64,000 nt of DNA from positions 6,510,001 through 6,574,000 of the forward strand of contig NC_057792.1 in the NCBI RefSeq assembly GCF_014905175.1, given 5' to 3'. This stretch comes from Aphidius gifuensis. Its lineage: Eukaryota > Arthropoda > Insecta > Hymenoptera > Braconidae. Both the position numbers and the translations under genes were made by a program. The notes beneath the pieces are model-generated. The model was not told the DNA's origin, ran no database searches, and saw nothing but the letters and a program-made list of their open reading frames with translations. This document shows positions 62,515 to 64,000 of this stretch, piece by piece (position 1 is the stretch's first letter; each line of letters starts with the position of its first letter).

Positions 62515-63926
62515 TTAAGAACCTGCTTTCAAGATAGCACTGTAATCAACAGTATGACCTGTGAGCCCATAAAAACCTGCTTCAAATTTTGTTCCACGAT
62601 GATGAAAACCAATACCACCTAGTGGTGCATTTGGTTTTACCTCAACAGTTTGAGCATCAAATAGTGGAAGCCTTTAAAATTATAATTTTATTATTATCAT
62701 TAAAATTATTTATTAATAATAATTATTATTATTATCTTTACACTGTCTGTCCAACATCTTCTTCAAGTTCGCTATGAGCAAGTATGCCATACCCATTTTC
62801 CGATGAATCAAGAACAGTCTCTGTGATTGCACTTTGTGGTATTTTTAGATATTTCATTACAAGCTGTTCGCTATTATAAATTATAAAAAGTAATTAAATA
62901 AAATTACACAAACTGATAATATATAAAAAAAATTTATTGCAAGAGATTAGATAATGATAATATATTTATATATTTATGTTTTTTGTTCAGCTTACTCGTG
63001 ATTCTCAGGATCTGGTTTCATCAATTCTTCAGTACCCTGAATTAATTCACCAGTCTTACTGGAGTACTCCATTGACTCAATTTGTATTTGTACACGATGT
63101 TTATACTTTGAATGATTTGTCATTGCATAACCAAATTTAACACCTTCAGAAAATGATTATTATTTATTGTTATTTATCAATAATGAACATATCATATATA
63201 ATATTTTAAATTTTTATCAGGGGACACGGTAGGGTCTCGCCGCAATTTTAGAACGAAAGAAATATATTATTATTACCTGTGAGAACTCGTTCAGGTGGTA
63301 ATATCAATTCATCAAAATTAAATGCATATTCAAATCTATCCCATACAATAAAATCTTTTCCTTCAAACTCTCTTGGATCTTGTACACCTGCTCTAGTATA
63401 AATTGCCTCACTTCTCATTTTTGGAAGTGCAACCCAATTTTCATTTTCAGTAATATTAATACGATGACGATCCATAATTTTGTTCTCTTTTATTTGAATA
63501 TGTAAAATGTTTTCATGTATTTTAAATCGTACACCAACAACAACTCTTTAAAAAAAAAAATATCGCTATAACTTTTACTGTTGTTTTATTATTATAACTT
63601 TTAAAATTTATAAATAATAATTTACTTGTTATTAGCAGTATCACTACGAGCTAGTTTCAAACTTATCATATGAACAGTATTTGACTTAATTGTGTTATCA
63701 TCACATGTACATAAACAAAATTCACATTCATAACCACTTGAAAAAAAAAAAAAAAAATTCATTACTGTTGTTTTTAAAAATATAAATGTAAATAATAAAA
63801 AAATTTAACATACTAGTCTGTGCTCCACTCGAAATAAGCTTCATATCCTTTACATTCACTTTCTAAACCGTAACTTTTATCATTATAAACATCTTTTATA
63901 AATTGATACCGACGCGTATTATTTTT
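62515..63926 (-). CDS. insect-specific protein resembling the DUF4803 family (5' end outside the window)
   Basis: Six minus-strand exons join in frame: 63814-63926, 63626-63736, 63277-63545, 62996-63143, 62742-62870 and 62515-62671. They give about 309 residues to a TAA at 62515, and the first visible exon starts behind an acceptor, so more lies to the right. Early residues include SYGLESECKGYEAYFEWSTD and the cysteine cluster YECEFCLCTC. The middle has GRP-free stretches such as KIHENILHIQIKEN and PPERVLTGVKFGYAM. The end has DVGQTVLPLFDAQTVEV and PLGGIGFHHRGTKFEAGFYG. The repeated 'TGV(R/K)F' and the 'QT..PLFD.Q' to 'HRG' pattern recall insect DUF4803 proteins, which are thought to be extracellular and have no known function. 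That assignment is from memory. Confidence 0.7.
62853..63205 (-). repeat. segmental duplication, exon-bearing block of the parent locus
   Basis: Matches about 57803-58130 and includes the whole exon 62996-63143 plus the start of exon 62742-62870. The derived copy keeps this exon nearly intact (about five amino-acid changes in its first 20 residues and last 25). Confidence 0.75.
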
Positions 63927-64000
63927 CTATTGAAAAATAAATAAAATTATCAATATAAATAATAATTCATATTATTTAAATAATTATAATAATTATTATA

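Noticed and set aside
1..64000. tRNA, rRNA or CRISPR-like arrays
   Set aside because: A scan for B-box-like GGTTCGA contexts, rRNA-like conserved blocks and regularly spaced short repeats gave nothing convincing.

Overview
The window reads as nuclear DNA of an insect. It is strongly AT-rich, full of homopolymer A/T runs, and its genes are split by short introns (about 70-120 bp) as well as by very long AT-rich introns. The gene set (a Methuselah-like receptor, SDS3, neutral ceramidase, a C11orf54-type hydrolase, an SLC35G-type carrier) is animal and fits an insect. A parasitoid hymenopteran is my best guess from overall character, but that is inference and not shown by any one sequence.

Layout. 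1-30.5 kb is the 3' half of one long plus-strand gene for a Methuselah-like class B GPCR. Only three coding exons are visible (16067-16251, 24622-24760, 30123-30456). Everything else there is intron, carrying several families of dispersed repeats in direct and inverted orientation, including a ~950-bp inverted pair that brackets the second exon. A possible stop-containing cassette exon lies at 28315-28396. 30.5-36.7 kb holds the receptor 3' end, a ~122-bp tandem repeat, a GC-richer relic with broken coding-like frames, an unrecognised secreted protein made of two copies of one module, and a small inverted-repeat element.

36.7-53.4 kb is a compact gene-dense block: a C11orf54-type ester hydrolase (+, with an apparent GC-AG intron), an SLC35G/EamA-type transporter (+), a 15-finger C2H2 protein (-), the Sin3/HDAC subunit SDS3 (+, head-to-head with the zinc-finger gene), and neutral ceramidase (-, tail-to-tail with SDS3). 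Introns of SDS3 and ceramidase carry near-identical ~490-bp repeat copies, both in the sense direction of their host gene.

53.4-64 kb is young, rearranged and rich in mobile elements. A 5'-truncated non-LTR retrotransposon (RT + RNase H, poly(A) tail, 14-bp target duplication) has landed at the edge of an exon encoding a small cysteine-rich peptide. A degenerate KDM4-like JmjN/JmjC gene is split by a 1-kb foldback element, and a smaller relative of that element lies nearby. A segmental duplication has copied part of a gene resembling the insect DUF4803 family and lost its last exons. The parent copy (62515-63926, minus) runs off the right end of the window.

No tRNA, rRNA, CRISPR array or prokaryotic operon structure was seen. 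The strongest leads are the foldback family with its demethylase-like host gene, the retrotransposon insertion into the cysteine-rich peptide locus, the inverted repeats bracketing a GPCR exon, and the unrecognised two-module secreted protein.
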